Assembly (NCBI RefSeq): GCF_900178005.1
Contig: NZ_FXBS01000002.1
Coordinates: 1-64,000, forward strand
Direction of reading: 5' to 3'
Length of the DNA stretch: 64,000 nt
From: Tuberibacillus sp. Marseille-P3662
Lineage (GTDB): Bacteria > Bacillota > Bacilli > Bacillales > Sporolactobacillaceae
Shown piece by piece: positions 26,196 through 34,215 of this stretch. The notes beneath the pieces were generated by a model, which worked only from the letters and a program-made list of their open reading frames with translations, searched no databases and was not told where the DNA came from. The first letter of the stretch is position 1. Every line of letters starts with the position of its first letter. A program made the translations under genes and the position numbers.

Positions 26196-26528
26196 ATGAA
26201 TATCAAAAAACGCGGTGATTTAATTGTCGACCATTACGGTAACTATTACTACGCGATCGATGAAAAAGGTGAAACAATCGTTCTCGTTAATGCCTTTATG
26301 GACCTTACTTTCCGCCGGGAATTGGACGACCTCTATTTCGAGGAATACCAAGGCCAATTAGTAGGGGAACGCCCGATGGACATTCTTAAAGGTAATATTG
26401 ACATTATTCTTAGCAATCAAAGCAAGTTAAAAATTTACCCTATGGAAGACGTTGAAGCTCATTATAACGTCATCATCGAACCACTTTACACCCCTTCCGA
26501 TTCTCCTGCGTCCTACAGAACGTCTTAG
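26196..26528 (+). CDS. Conserved-looking hypothetical protein, 110 residues
   Basis: I do not recognise this small acidic cytosolic protein. It begins MNIKKRGDLIVDHYGNYYYA and is rich in Tyr and acidic residues; no membrane segment or metal motif is visible. The ATG at 26196 is set by GAGGTGA five bases before it; the ATG at 26187 lacks a site. It is divergent from the MBL hydrolase and convergent with the 3D-domain gene. Confidence 0.65.
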   Translation: MNIKKRGDLIVDHYGNYYYAIDEKGETIVLVNAFMDLTFRRELDDLYFEEYQGQLVGERPMDILKGNIDIILSNQSKLKIYPMEDVEAHYNVIIEPLYTPSDSPASYRTS

Positions 26529-26556
26529 CATCGGCTAATAATCATTTCTGTATCAA

Positions 26557-26590
26557 CAAAAAAATCCCTCCTGAAGCAAACAGGAGGGTT
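26557..26590 (-). terminator. Intrinsic terminator after the 3D-domain gene
   Basis: CCCTCCTG at 26566–26573 pairs with CAGGAGGG at 26581–26588; on the minus strand a run of seven Ts follows. Confidence 0.85.
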
Positions 26591-26597
26591 CAATTCA

Positions 26598-27536
26598 TCA
26601 ATTTAAAACTTTTACTTTAACCGTCTTCCTGCCCCAATCCAAAGCCTCCTCTCGATCAGACATAAAGACATCAATTCGACGGCCTTGAATATCTCCACCT
26701 GTATCACCCGCCACCGCATAACCATAACCTTCAATATAGAGCTTTGTGCCAAGTGGAATGATGTCGGGATCAACCGCTACTACTTTAGCACCGGGATTAG
26801 CGCGTAGATTAATACCCGTTGCTGTTGTTCCAGAACAACCTGAACAATAGGCTGTATAAGCCGTACTTTCGACGTGAAGTTCCTTCACGGCCGTTTGTGC
26901 TTTTTTTGGTGGGTTGTTCTCTTCTTTAGAATGATTGGACTGGGCGGTCTTATTAGTGTGATTCGTTGTTGTTTTCGACTTAGTTGCTGTAGCCGCTACC
27001 TTTCGCTTCTCAGGATCATGATGCATGGCCTTAAACGTTTTGGGACCAACAATGCCATCGACTTTAATATCATTCTCTTTTTGAAAGCGCAACACAGCTA
27101 GTCTTGTTTTTGAACCATAGATGCCGTCGATATCTCCACGATAATAGCCTAGTTTCTCTAGATCTTCTTGAATCGTCTTAACCTCTTCGCCCTTTTTTCC
27201 TTGATGCAACAGTTCACCAGAGTATTCAACCTTTTTATTCAGTTCCTGTTTCGTATTAGGGCCGACCAAACCATCTACTTTCAAGTCATGTTCTTTTTGA
27301 AAATCACGGACAGCCTTCTCAGTAGCGGCTCCAAAGTAGTTTGAGGTTTTATTGATTTTATAATAGCCTTCTTTATGTAAAACTTTTTGGAGTTCTTTAA
27401 CATGGTCATCCTTCATGCCCTTTGCCATTAGGTCGTTTCCGAAGTGAGCGTTCGCTACGGTTGGGATAGCCAAAACGGTTCCCGTTAATGTCGTCGTAAC
27501 CGCTGCTTTCTTTAACAAGGCATAATTGGCTTTCAT
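26598..27536 (-). CDS. Secreted peptidoglycan-binding protein with 3D (lytic transglycosylase-like) domain
   Basis: A 312-residue secreted wall protein. A signal peptide (AAVTTTLTGTVLAIPTVANA) is followed by two peptidoglycan-binding repeats (GMKDDHVKELQKVLHKEGYY near residue 38 and GKKGEEVKTIQEDLEKLGYY near residue 112). A Thr/Lys-rich linker leads to a C-terminal 3D domain (AYCSGCSGTTATGINL to VAGDTGGDIQGRRIDVFMS), whose three aspartates define the YocH/Sps-type double-psi barrel. It probably cleaves or remodels peptidoglycan. The ATG at 27536 is set by AGAGGAGGG; longer readings lack a site. Confidence 0.92.
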   Translation of the reverse strand: MKANYALLKKAAVTTTLTGTVLAIPTVANAHFGNDLMAKGMKDDHVKELQKVLHKEGYYKINKTSNYFGAATEKAVRDFQKEHDLKVDGLVGPNTKQELNKKVEYSGELLHQGKKGEEVKTIQEDLEKLGYYRGDIDGIYGSKTRLAVLRFQKENDIKVDGIVGPKTFKAMHHDPEKRKVAATATKSKTTTNHTNKTAQSNHSKEENNPPKKAQTAVKELHVESTAYTAYCSGCSGTTATGINLRANPGAKVVAVDPDIIPLGTKLYIEGYGYAVAGDTGGDIQGRRIDVFMSDREEALDWGRKTVKVKVLN

Positions 27537-27723
27537 AAAGCACCCTCCTCTGAAAAAACATTCTCTATCATACTGATATTGACTAACAACACACTTCATA
27601 ACTTACAGTTGTGTTACAAGTATTAGAGAGCGCCTAGTTCATTCGGGATTGACCATGTCTCGTTGCCGAATTCATAGGACATTTCGCTATATTCACTTTG
27701 TAATATTTTTAAAACATACGAGA

Positions 27724-27763
27724 TAAAAAAATAGGAACAGTCCCCCAAAAAGGACCGTTCCTT
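27724..27763 (-). terminator. Intrinsic terminator after the FixH/YtkA-like gene
   Basis: On the minus strand GGAACGGTCC pairs with GGGACTGTTCC (one mismatch) and is followed by a T-rich run. Confidence 0.75.
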
Positions 27764-27765
27764 CA

Positions 27766-28278
27766 TTAAGATTCTTGTGGTTTCCGTCTGCGAAAGATCA
27801 ACAAAAGTATGACCAATAATACAATCCCAACACCTAAACCGATGAACCACATCATACTGTTTGAAGCATTTTCAACAGTGATGGTTTCGTTATGAGTGGC
27901 AACAGTCTCCCCATCCATCGTAGTCATCACGACCATCTTCCATTCGCCTGACTCTGGCAATGTAACATCGCCTTGATATAAGCCATCATCAGTTTGCTGT
28001 AACGAGAAAGGCTTCGCTTGCTGATCCTTTTGGAAAACGGCTGATACTTTCACATCTGACGCAGGTTCATTTGTATCTTTCGGATGATCCTGATTAAATT
28101 GAATAACTTTGACTTCCATTTTATTGCTTTGTTCCACCGTCATTTGATAAACACCAGTGACTTTTGTAATCATATATTGCTTCTTTGAATCATCCTTAGC
28201 GCTAACCGGATGAATCATCATTATAATCAATATTAGCACGGATATAACTATCAATGATTGTCGGATTCGTAATATCAA
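27766..28278 (-). CDS. FixH/YtkA-like extracytoplasmic domain protein
   Basis: A 170-residue membrane protein with an N-terminal signal or anchor (SLIVISVLILIIMMIHPVSA), an external beta-sandwich and a C-terminal membrane helix (MMWFIGLGVGIVLLVILLLI) ending in RRRK. The middle (FQKDQQAKPFSLQQTDDGLY, LPESGEWKMVVMT) is like the YtkA/FixH domain, which is linked to copper or redox handling. It abuts bdbC head to tail with no gap, so it may help the disulfide pair, but its function is not known. Confidence 0.75.
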   Translation of the reverse strand: MILRIRQSLIVISVLILIIMMIHPVSAKDDSKKQYMITKVTGVYQMTVEQSNKMEVKVIQFNQDHPKDTNEPASDVKVSAVFQKDQQAKPFSLQQTDDGLYQGDVTLPESGEWKMVVMTTMDGETVATHNETITVENASNSMMWFIGLGVGIVLLVILLLIFRRRKPQES

Positions 28279-28713
28279 TTAAGAACGCTCCTTACTTTCG
28301 TGCCGCCAGAGATACCAATCGCGCCATAGCATAACAGAAACAAGAATAAAAGCCATCAAAGCAAGAAGTGGAATGGTCATAAACCCGAGCCATTGAATAT
28401 ACTTGCCGCTGCATGGAACGGTTCCTGTACATATCGTTTGAAACAACCCAAGATGTTGCTCAGCGAGATGCAAGATTGAAATCAACCCGCCAATGACAGT
28501 TAAAGGTAACAGATAGACACTCATCCCGCGATCATTTTTAAAACAGGCAATACCGAGCAGAATTACCATCGGATACATACAAATCCGTTGGAACCAACAT
28601 AATTTGCAGGGTAAGAATCCAGCAATTTCACTAAAATAGAGGCTGCCTACCGTCGCGATGATGGCAACCAACCAGGCACCATACAAGCGACCGTTCAGAC
28701 CGCTATCATTCAT
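28279..28713 (-). CDS. bdbC: Disulfide oxidoreductase BdbC (DsbB family)
   Basis: A 144-residue four-helix membrane protein that reoxidises BdbD with quinone. The first cysteine pair is in FLPCKLCWFQRICMYP near residue 26 and the second in ICTGTVPCSGKYIQWLGF near residue 88. The ATG at 28713 overlaps the end of bdbD, which rules out the much longer reading to 28866. Length agrees with B. subtilis BdbC. Confidence 0.94.
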   Translation of the reverse strand: MNDSGLNGRLYGAWLVAIIATVGSLYFSEIAGFLPCKLCWFQRICMYPMVILLGIACFKNDRGMSVYLLPLTVIGGLISILHLAEQHLGLFQTICTGTVPCSGKYIQWLGFMTIPLLALMAFILVSVMLWRDWYLWRHESKERS

Positions 28714-29461
28714 TGCCGGTTGACTTCCCTTCGATGGCCGTTTGGATACGGCTTTTAATCGCCTTATAGTCAAATGGATCTTGTATGAGTTCACCGTCGA
28801 CAAACACCATTGGCGTTCCTTGTAAATCGAGTGACATGGCCATTGATTTATCCCCGCTAACCTCATCTTTATAACTCATATCATCTAGAGCTGCTTTAAA
28901 TGATCCCATATCAAGCTCCGGAACTGTTTGCTTCGCGGCATCTACTAACAGCTCGTCCGTTACCCATTTGACGTTTTCACTTTTTTGCCGATCATACAGT
29001 TCATGATGAAACACCCAAAAATGATCAGGGGCCAAGTCAAAAATCGCTTCAGAGGCGTTAGCTGCTTTCACGGAATTCTGATCAATCACCGTATTATTAA
29101 TAAAGTAAAATTGGACTTTTCCTGTATCAATAAAATGCTTCTTTAACTGCGGAAAAATTTGTTGGTCGAATTGACCGCAATACATGCAACGATAGTCCCC
29201 AAATTCCACGACTTTAACCGGAGCATCTGAGTCCCCTGTCATAGGTTGCCCTTCGTAACTCAACCCTTGCTGATCATTTTGACTTGTGTCCTGATCTGAC
29301 GAATCCTGCCGGCTCAAAGCAATACCTAATATGATAAAGACAAGAAGCAATATAAACACGGTCCCCAAAACTATCCACTGCCGCTGTTTTTTTGTCTGTT
29401 TTGCTTTGTCTCTTTGTATACGTCGCTGCTTCTTTTTTGCTTGTTCGTGATTCTTAGTCAT
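28706..29461 (-). CDS. bdbD: Thiol-disulfide oxidoreductase BdbD (DsbA family)
   Basis: A 251-residue membrane-anchored thioredoxin-fold protein. A strongly basic N-terminus (AKKKQRRIQRDKAKQTKKQ) leads into one membrane helix. The external domain has the active site FGDYRCMYCGQFD (Cys-Met-Tyr-Cys) near residue 90 and a cis-Pro region LQGTPMVFVDGEL. It forms disulfides in exported proteins and is reoxidised by BdbC, encoded immediately downstream with an 8-bp overlap. Confidence 0.94.
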   Translation of the reverse strand: MTKNHEQAKKKQRRIQRDKAKQTKKQRQWIVLGTVFILLLVFIILGIALSRQDSSDQDTSQNDQQGLSYEGQPMTGDSDAPVKVVEFGDYRCMYCGQFDQQIFPQLKKHFIDTGKVQFYFINNTVIDQNSVKAANASEAIFDLAPDHFWVFHHELYDRQKSENVKWVTDELLVDAAKQTVPELDMGSFKAALDDMSYKDEVSGDKSMAMSLDLQGTPMVFVDGELIQDPFDYKAIKSRIQTAIEGKSTGNE

Positions 29462-29619
29462 GGCGAATCCCCCCCATTTCTTTCTATTTATAAACTATCT
29501 TACCAGACAAATTCAAAAAATAGTTTGAAGACTTTATGAAAACTGAGTCAAATAATATCATATGAATCTTCACTATTATATCAAATTAAAGATGGGACAT
29601 ACAGTATCTTTACATACAT

Positions 29620-29648
29620 AAAAAAAGCCCTCACATGTAGGACTTTTT
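29620..29648 (-). terminator. Probable terminator after the first GbsR-type regulator
   Basis: AAAAGTCC and GGGCTTTT can pair on the minus strand around CATG and are followed by Ts. The stem is imperfect. The surrounding 29462–29686 shows nothing else clear. Confidence 0.6.
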
Positions 29649-29686
29649 AGTTACTCTGATAAACGTTATCGATTTTAACATTTGGA

Positions 29687-30244
29687 TCATTCATGGGACT
29701 CGCCGCTGTCAGAACGAACTTTTGGGAAGTAATCAAAGATATCCCGTGTTTCCATAGCATAAGCTAGGCGCAAGGTCCAATCCAAATAGTCAGTCGTTTC
29801 GCTAATCCGTTCTAAATCTTGATCAATTTGTTCTTGCAGCTCCTCTGATTCTGTATTGTTTCTTAGTTCAAGAAGATCAGGTCGAGCTTTTTCCGTTGCT
29901 TTTAGCAAAACACTTCTTTCCTGACGTAATTTTTTCGCAAAGAAGTTTAAATAGTTCTTAAAAAAGTCCTTTTCAGCGATGAAATGATCTTTTCGTTGCC
30001 CCTTTTTCCAAACCTTACTGACCATCTCGGTATCCATCAATTCTCTAAGACCGTTGCTAACGCTGCCTTTGCTCATCGCCACTTGTTCTTTAATTTCATC
30101 CATGGACAAGGGACGATCGGAAAAGTAAAGTAAGCCATAAATCCGCCCTACGGAAGGTGTAACGCCATAAATCACCATGGTTTGAGCTATCGCACTGATC
30201 ACCACATCACGTGATTCTTCTAATTGAGCCTCTTCTTCATTCAC
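29687..30244 (-). CDS. GbsR/MarR-family transcriptional regulator (copy 1)
   Basis: A 185-residue winged-helix regulator. Residues ~20–90 hold the DNA-binding part, with YGVTPSVGRIYGLLYFSDRP, LSMDEIKEQVAMSKGSVSNGL as the helix-turn-helix and VWKKGQRKDHFIAEKDFF as the wing. GbsR of B. subtilis senses choline and represses glycine-betaine genes, and this copy closely resembles the one at 60764. It starts at GTG behind GGGGTGA. No transport or betaine-synthesis gene lies next to it, so its target is elsewhere. Confidence 0.9.
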   Translation of the reverse strand: MNEEEAQLEESRDVVISAIAQTMVIYGVTPSVGRIYGLLYFSDRPLSMDEIKEQVAMSKGSVSNGLRELMDTEMVSKVWKKGQRKDHFIAEKDFFKNYLNFFAKKLRQERSVLLKATEKARPDLLELRNNTESEELQEQIDQDLERISETTDYLDWTLRLAYAMETRDIFDYFPKVRSDSGESHE

Positions 30245-30446
30245 AGCCTGTCACCCCAAATCTATCGGTTAAATTATTTTATAAACCACAATCAAAAAGT
30301 TATAATAAAAAGGCTTTGCCATGACCCATTAAACCAGTTTTTAATCCTGTTTTTCAAGTAGTTAAGAAAAAATTTTATAGGCAAAATAAATTTTATAGAT
30401 AAAATTGGGTGAAGAAAGACAGCCGTATGGCTGTCTTCCTCATTCA

Positions 30447-30602
30447 TTAGTGTCGAGGTTCAAACGTCTTACAGTCCGTTTCCTCTTGGTCTGAGGCTTT
30501 TGTCCCATTATGACTGATGACATAAATGGCATCAGCATGACACTTGTTACCTTCTCCCCAATAGACACAATTTTCAACTTCACACAATACATCTTTTGCC
30601 AA
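30447..30602 (-). CDS. DUF1540 cysteine-rich mini-protein
   Basis: A 51-residue protein beginning MAKDVLCEVENCVYWGEG and ending DCKTFEPRH. The spacing C7-x4-C12-x8-C21 and the later C44 fit DUF1540, a family of short, probably metal-binding proteins common in sporulating Firmicutes. It uses a TTG start with GAAAGGG upstream. A longer reading in another frame over the same bases (30440–30640) encodes no recognisable protein. Function unknown. Confidence 0.82.
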   Translation of the reverse strand: MAKDVLCEVENCVYWGEGNKCHADAIYVISHNGTKASDQEETDCKTFEPRH

Positions 30603-30683
30603 GAGAATCCATCCCTTTCGTCATTAGATGATTGATGCATGATTAGTTTCTGATGAACTAAGCAAAAAATACATACAAATTCA

Positions 30684-30713
30684 TTGACATCAGTGCCTAC
30701 TGTAGAATATATT
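30684..30713 (+). promoter_or_regulatory. Promoter of the SAM-riboswitch/msrA transcript
   Basis: TTGACA, 18 bases, TATATT, about 30 bases before the riboswitch aptamer. Confidence 0.7.
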
Positions 30714-30741
30714 AGATTTATTATAAAAAAAATGAAGCTTA

Positions 30742-30845
30742 CTTCTTATTTAGAGAGGTGGAGGGACTGGCCCTTTGAAACCTCGGCAACGGATCCATAT
30801 GGATACCGTGCTAATTCCTGCGGTGATTCGCCGAAAAATAAGAAG
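30742..30845 (+). promoter_or_regulatory. SAM-I riboswitch (S box) aptamer
   Basis: The S-box landmarks are all present: AGAGAGGTGGAGGGACTGGC, CCCTTTGAAACCTCGGCAAC, and the late GTGCTAATTCCTGCGG. Helix P1 pairs CTTCTTATTT with AAATAAGAAG at the two ends. The 3' arm of P1 is complementary to the first arm of the terminator that follows, so SAM binding would favour termination. Confidence 0.96.
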
Positions 30846-30867
30846 AGACGGATGAATAAAGCCTGCC

Positions 30868-30901
30868 AATCCCTCTTCTTATTGATGAAGAGGGATTTTT
30901 A
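30868..30901 (+). terminator. SAM riboswitch expression-platform terminator
   Basis: AATCCCTCTTC pairs with GAAGAGGGATT and is followed by a run of Ts. CTCTTCTT in its first arm is complementary to AAGAAGAG at the end of the aptamer, which gives the alternative antiterminator. Confidence 0.92.
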
Positions 30902-30951
30902 ATTGTATTCGTATGATCATTATTATAAGCAACGAAGGGAGTTATACAAAA

Positions 30952-31422
30952 ATGGCGATTGCAACTTTTGGCGCTGGATGCTTCTGGGGTTCAGAAGCCT
31001 TTTTCCGGGACGTTGACGGTGTGAAACAGACAACAGTGGGTTATCTTGGAGGGGATTACGAAAATCCGTCCTATGAAGATGTGAAATCAGGAAAAACCGG
31101 TCATGCTGAAGTCGTTCAAGTTGAATTTGACCCAAATGTGGTCAGTTATGATGCCTTGCTCAACTTATTTTGGGAAAATCATGACCCAACCCAGCTTAAC
31201 CGACAAAGTGACGACGTTGGGGAACAATACAGATCCGCTATTTTTTATCACGACAACGATCAAAAAGCAGCCGCTGAACGGTCAAGGGCAGATAAAGTTA
31301 ATTCTGGTGCCTACAAGCGTCCCATCGTAACCGAAATTACACCAGCTTCAACGTTTTATAAAGCTGAAGAGTACCATCAAGATTATCTGCAGAAGAATGG
31401 TCTGGCCAGCTGCCATATATAA
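30952..31422 (+). CDS. msrA: Peptide-methionine (S)-S-oxide reductase MsrA
   Basis: MsrA reduces methionine-S-sulfoxide in proteins. The 156-residue product has the catalytic motif FGAGCFWGSEAFF at residues 5–17, the conserved VGYLGGDYENPSYEDV and GHAEVVQVEFDP segments, and the C-terminal EEYHQDYLQKN. The C-terminal cysteine (GLASCHI) could resolve the disulfide. The ATG follows GAAGGGAG. It is the only gene downstream of the SAM riboswitch; no msrB is attached. Confidence 0.96.
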   Translation: MAIATFGAGCFWGSEAFFRDVDGVKQTTVGYLGGDYENPSYEDVKSGKTGHAEVVQVEFDPNVVSYDALLNLFWENHDPTQLNRQSDDVGEQYRSAIFYHDNDQKAAAERSRADKVNSGAYKRPIVTEITPASTFYKAEEYHQDYLQKNGLASCHI

Positions 31423-31438
31423 AATGAACCAGATACGT

Positions 31439-31478
31439 TAAAGCAGCCATTGCCCATATAAGAGCGGTGGCTGCTTTG
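31439..31478 (+). terminator. Probable terminator after msrA
   Basis: AAAGCAGCCA pairs with TGGCTGCTTT; the following T-run is short, so efficiency is uncertain. Confidence 0.6.
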
Positions 31479-31556
31479 TTTATTCTATAACATGGAATTG
31501 GCTATTTTTAAACCAGTAGTCCTCCAGAACTCACATGGGTAGAAACACTTCTCTTG

Positions 31557-32684
31557 TCAGAAATGATATTTGCCTCCTAGTAGAGAAACAATCACAGCCA
31601 GTATATTCAAGATGACAAGCAAAGAAAGACTAATGGTGACTGTTTTTTTGGGGAAATTGATTTGTCTTTTCCTTTTCCTGATGAAGTACACTAACAGGAA
31701 GCCCACTAATCCTATAACATATACAATGCTAATCATCTTAACAGCTAAAAGTAAAACAAGAGAAATAGGTCGCTGACTCTTTATATATTTTTGCAGATTT
31801 TCTTGCAATGCATTTTTTATCAGCGGTTGATTATAGCTTTCTCCATTTTGTCTTTTTTTCTGAATGATTAAAGCTGCGTAGCCCGATGTATAAGCCGTCG
31901 CATATGACACCCCTGTATCAAGCGTCATTTTGTTATCGAACCAAAGAGAAACAATGTCTTCCCCCGGGGCATACACATCAACTTTCTTCTTCTTAAACTC
32001 ATCGGAATATATCTTACCTTCCGTATTCAGCATGCCTACACTAATGACTTCAGGGTATGTTCCTGGATAAGAATTATGTGTGTCATCGGGATATAGAATA
32101 TTTCCTGATGAGGCAATAATAATGATGTTTTTGTTAGCTGCCCTTTTGATTGCCTCATGTAGTTTAGAGTTCCCTTTTTGGAATTCTAAACTAATGTTAA
32201 TGACATTAACGTTTTGTTTAATTGCCCAGTTAATTCCATCAATGAGGTTCTCATATTTAACGTTTCCATTTTCATCGGCCACTTTCGCAATATATAAGTC
32301 AGACTTGGGAGCAATACCGCGCATGTTAAAATGGTTTTCTCGTGCACCAATAATCCCGGTAATCTTCGTGCCATGACCATTATCAACATCAAATTTTTCC
32401 GGATCATTGCCCACAAAATTTCTGCCTTTGATAACTGAAAGGTCTTTACTTTCCCTATCAATTCCCGTATCCAGTATGGCGATTTTCACATGTTTCCCCG
32501 TAATATTTTTTTGATACCACTTATGAAGACTACCGCCGATTTCTTGCTGAGCAAATTCTGGTTTACCTTTCTCTTGCTCCATTATTGTTCTAGAATCATC
32601 TTTTTCCTGCTGTTCACCAGCGCATCCAGCCAATTGTGATAAACATAAAGTAAACAAAAGGATGACAATGATGTGCTTTTTCAT
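31557..32684 (-). CDS. Membrane-anchored subtilisin-family (S8) serine protease
   Basis: A 375-residue protease held in the membrane at both ends: an N-terminal lipobox (SQLAGCAGE) and two C-terminal membrane helices (LVLLLAVKMISIVYVIGLVG and SLSLLVILNILAVIVSLL) around a basic RKRKRQ loop. The triad is Asp in IAILDTGIDRES, His in DNGHGTKITGIIGA and Ser in TGVSYATAYTSGYAAL. The serine motif departs from the usual GTSMAAP: Thr is Val and the final Pro is Tyr. There is no obvious pro-domain. The substrate is unknown; the Cys-containing gene just upstream is a possible partner. Confidence 0.88.
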   Translation of the reverse strand: MKKHIIVILLFTLCLSQLAGCAGEQQEKDDSRTIMEQEKGKPEFAQQEIGGSLHKWYQKNITGKHVKIAILDTGIDRESKDLSVIKGRNFVGNDPEKFDVDNGHGTKITGIIGARENHFNMRGIAPKSDLYIAKVADENGNVKYENLIDGINWAIKQNVNVINISLEFQKGNSKLHEAIKRAANKNIIIIASSGNILYPDDTHNSYPGTYPEVISVGMLNTEGKIYSDEFKKKKVDVYAPGEDIVSLWFDNKMTLDTGVSYATAYTSGYAALIIQKKRQNGESYNQPLIKNALQENLQKYIKSQRPISLVLLLAVKMISIVYVIGLVGFLLVYFIRKRKRQINFPKKTVTISLSLLVILNILAVIVSLLGGKYHF

Positions 32685-32699
32685 GATATGACATCCTTT

Positions 32700-33050
32700 T
32701 TACGGGAGTTTTTGATACCATTTGTGTGTATTCCAGTATTTGCTATGTCCTATTAGGGGTGAACAGTTACGCTTATATGCTTTGCAGTAACGCAATGCGT
32801 CAGTTGCCATTCCAGGTACGCAAAGTGCAATTCCAACTGTGATTTTATAGCAATCTGATGTAATAAAATTTTTATGCCCATACCCATTGTCATCCAAACA
32901 ATAAGGCCAGCCACCACCCGAAATTTTTCCATCTTGTTTGTCGGTTGAGTGATCTATATAAATGAGAGATTCAGGGATCTTTTTACTTTGCTCCTTTTCT
33001 ATATTTTTAGCTATCGGATGACCGCTTTTGCCTAGAAGGCACAGTTCCAT
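32700..33050 (-). CDS. Unrecognised 116-residue Cys-containing protein
   Basis: I do not recognise this protein. It has six cysteines, mostly in the C-terminal half (DCYKITVGIALCVPGMATD, ALRYCKAYKRNCSPLIGH), and one mildly hydrophobic stretch, but no convincing signal peptide. It ends in HKWYQKLP; the downstream protease contains a matching HKWYQK in its N-terminal region. AAAGGA lies about eight bases before the ATG. It is 15 bp upstream of the protease on the same strand, so the two are probably co-transcribed. Confidence 0.5.
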   Translation of the reverse strand: MELCLLGKSGHPIAKNIEKEQSKKIPESLIYIDHSTDKQDGKISGGGWPYCLDDNGYGHKNFITSDCYKITVGIALCVPGMATDALRYCKAYKRNCSPLIGHSKYWNTHKWYQKLP

Positions 33051-33187
33051 CCATAAAGTCCTTTAGAGAATCAACGGGCCTTTTCACAAACCTAGATTTA
33101 AAACTTAGGCTAAAAAACAGAACCTTCGCTTAGCTGAGATTGTTTTCTCTACGGAATGAAATTGAACTTCTTAATCCCAAAAGTCAA

Positions 33188-33556
33188 TCACAGGTTTGTC
33201 ATCCCTGAAAGCTCTACGTCAATGAAACTAAGGTAACGGCTAATGAGTTTCTGTGGATTGTTTAGTATATCTTGAATATCCAAACGTTTGGGAATTTTTC
33301 CCGCCATATAAAAGAGACGAAGGGACGTGCCTACTCTCACAGCTTCCTCAGTTAAAGGACATTGATAACCGTCCATAAAAGAGGACCACAGGTCATCTAA
33401 TTGGTCTGCAGCCATTAAATGTATACGGGGAACACCTATGTCAAAGGCCTCATGCCCAAACCCACACTCATCAAAATCTAAACAGTACCACCCATGATAT
33501 GAATTCATAACATTTCCAAGGTGACAATCACCATGGACAAATCGCTTTTTCTCCAT
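33188..33556 (-). pseudogene. Truncated aminoglycoside phosphotransferase-family kinase (C-terminal remnant)
   Basis: The 122 residues correspond to the C-terminal half of an APH/choline-kinase-type enzyme: the catalytic loop FVHGDCHLGNVM and the metal-binding LDFDECGFGHEAFDIG. The N-terminal ATP-binding lobe is absent, and upstream sequence on the same strand does not supply it. It is therefore a decayed gene or, less likely, a stand-alone fragment. Its broken end lies next to the 31-bp repeat at 33626. Confidence 0.75.
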
Positions 33557-33625
33557 GTCATATTTTTTTGAGAAACACTCAAAATTTGGTCATGTCACGG
33601 ATTCCAAACATGCATATTTCATCTA

Positions 33626-33656
33626 ATTCTACGATGTTAACCTCGGTTACGTTTCA
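33626..33656 (+). repeat. 31-bp direct repeat, left copy
   Basis: Matches 35052–35082 in 27 of 31 positions in the same orientation. The two copies enclose the GNAT/small-protein pair and the gene at 34741. Confidence 0.55.
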
Positions 33657-33705
33657 ATTGATCAAGCATGTTATAATAAAAGAAAAAGATAAAAAAGGCT
33701 GCGTT

Positions 33706-34215
33706 ATGATTAAAGAAAATTTGACGGGCAAAACTAAAGACATCTGTTTTCGATCCCTTAGACGTAAGGATCTTCAGGATCTGAGAGTAGCCAAAAAGAA
33801 TGGATGGCTGTTTGATTGGCGGAAGGCGTTTATTGAGGCCTTTAACGTTTATGGAATTTTTGTTATAGGTGATCCCCAGGTACAAGGATTGATCGCTCTT
33901 GCTCCAAATGCTCAAAATCAATTAGTGGATGTCGATTTGATTGAGGCGGCTCCTCAAAACAAGTGGAAGCATCATTCCCAAGTATATGCTGGCATCGGGA
34001 AAACTCTTATCGCTTTTGCAGCGTTCCTAAGTTTCAAACAGTCCTATGAAGGATATATCGGGCTGGCGATTAAAACAAACTATAATGAGGAATACTATAC
34101 AAGCCTAGGGGCGGTACGAGCCCGAGGAGGGATTCCGCCTTATTACTTTTTTCCAACCTCGGCTTCGTATGAATTAGTGGAAACATACCTTTCAGGAGGT
34201 GTTCGCTGGTGTTAA
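33706..34215 (+). CDS. GNAT-like acetyltransferase
   Basis: A 169-residue protein with a GNAT outline: an N-terminal basic part (FRSLRRKDLQDLRVAKKNGW), a strand with VDVDLIEAAPQNK, an acetyl-CoA-loop-like YAGIGKTLIAFAAFLS near residue 105, and a C-terminal YYTSLGAVRARGG. The acceptor is unknown. The ATG at 33706 follows a weak AAAAAAGG; a longer reading from 33568 would run over the direct repeat and lacks a site. The stop overlaps the next gene by 7 bp, so the two are coupled. Confidence 0.7.
   Translation: MIKENLTGKTKDICFRSLRRKDLQDLRVAKKNGWLFDWRKAFIEAFNVYGIFVIGDPQVQGLIALAPNAQNQLVDVDLIEAAPQNKWKHHSQVYAGIGKTLIAFAAFLSFKQSYEGYIGLAIKTNYNEEYYTSLGAVRARGGIPPYYFFPTSASYELVETYLSGGVRWC

Noticed and set aside
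33188-33556. Functional aminoglycoside kinase
   Set aside because: Only the C-terminal lobe with the catalytic loop is present; the ATP-binding lobe is missing.
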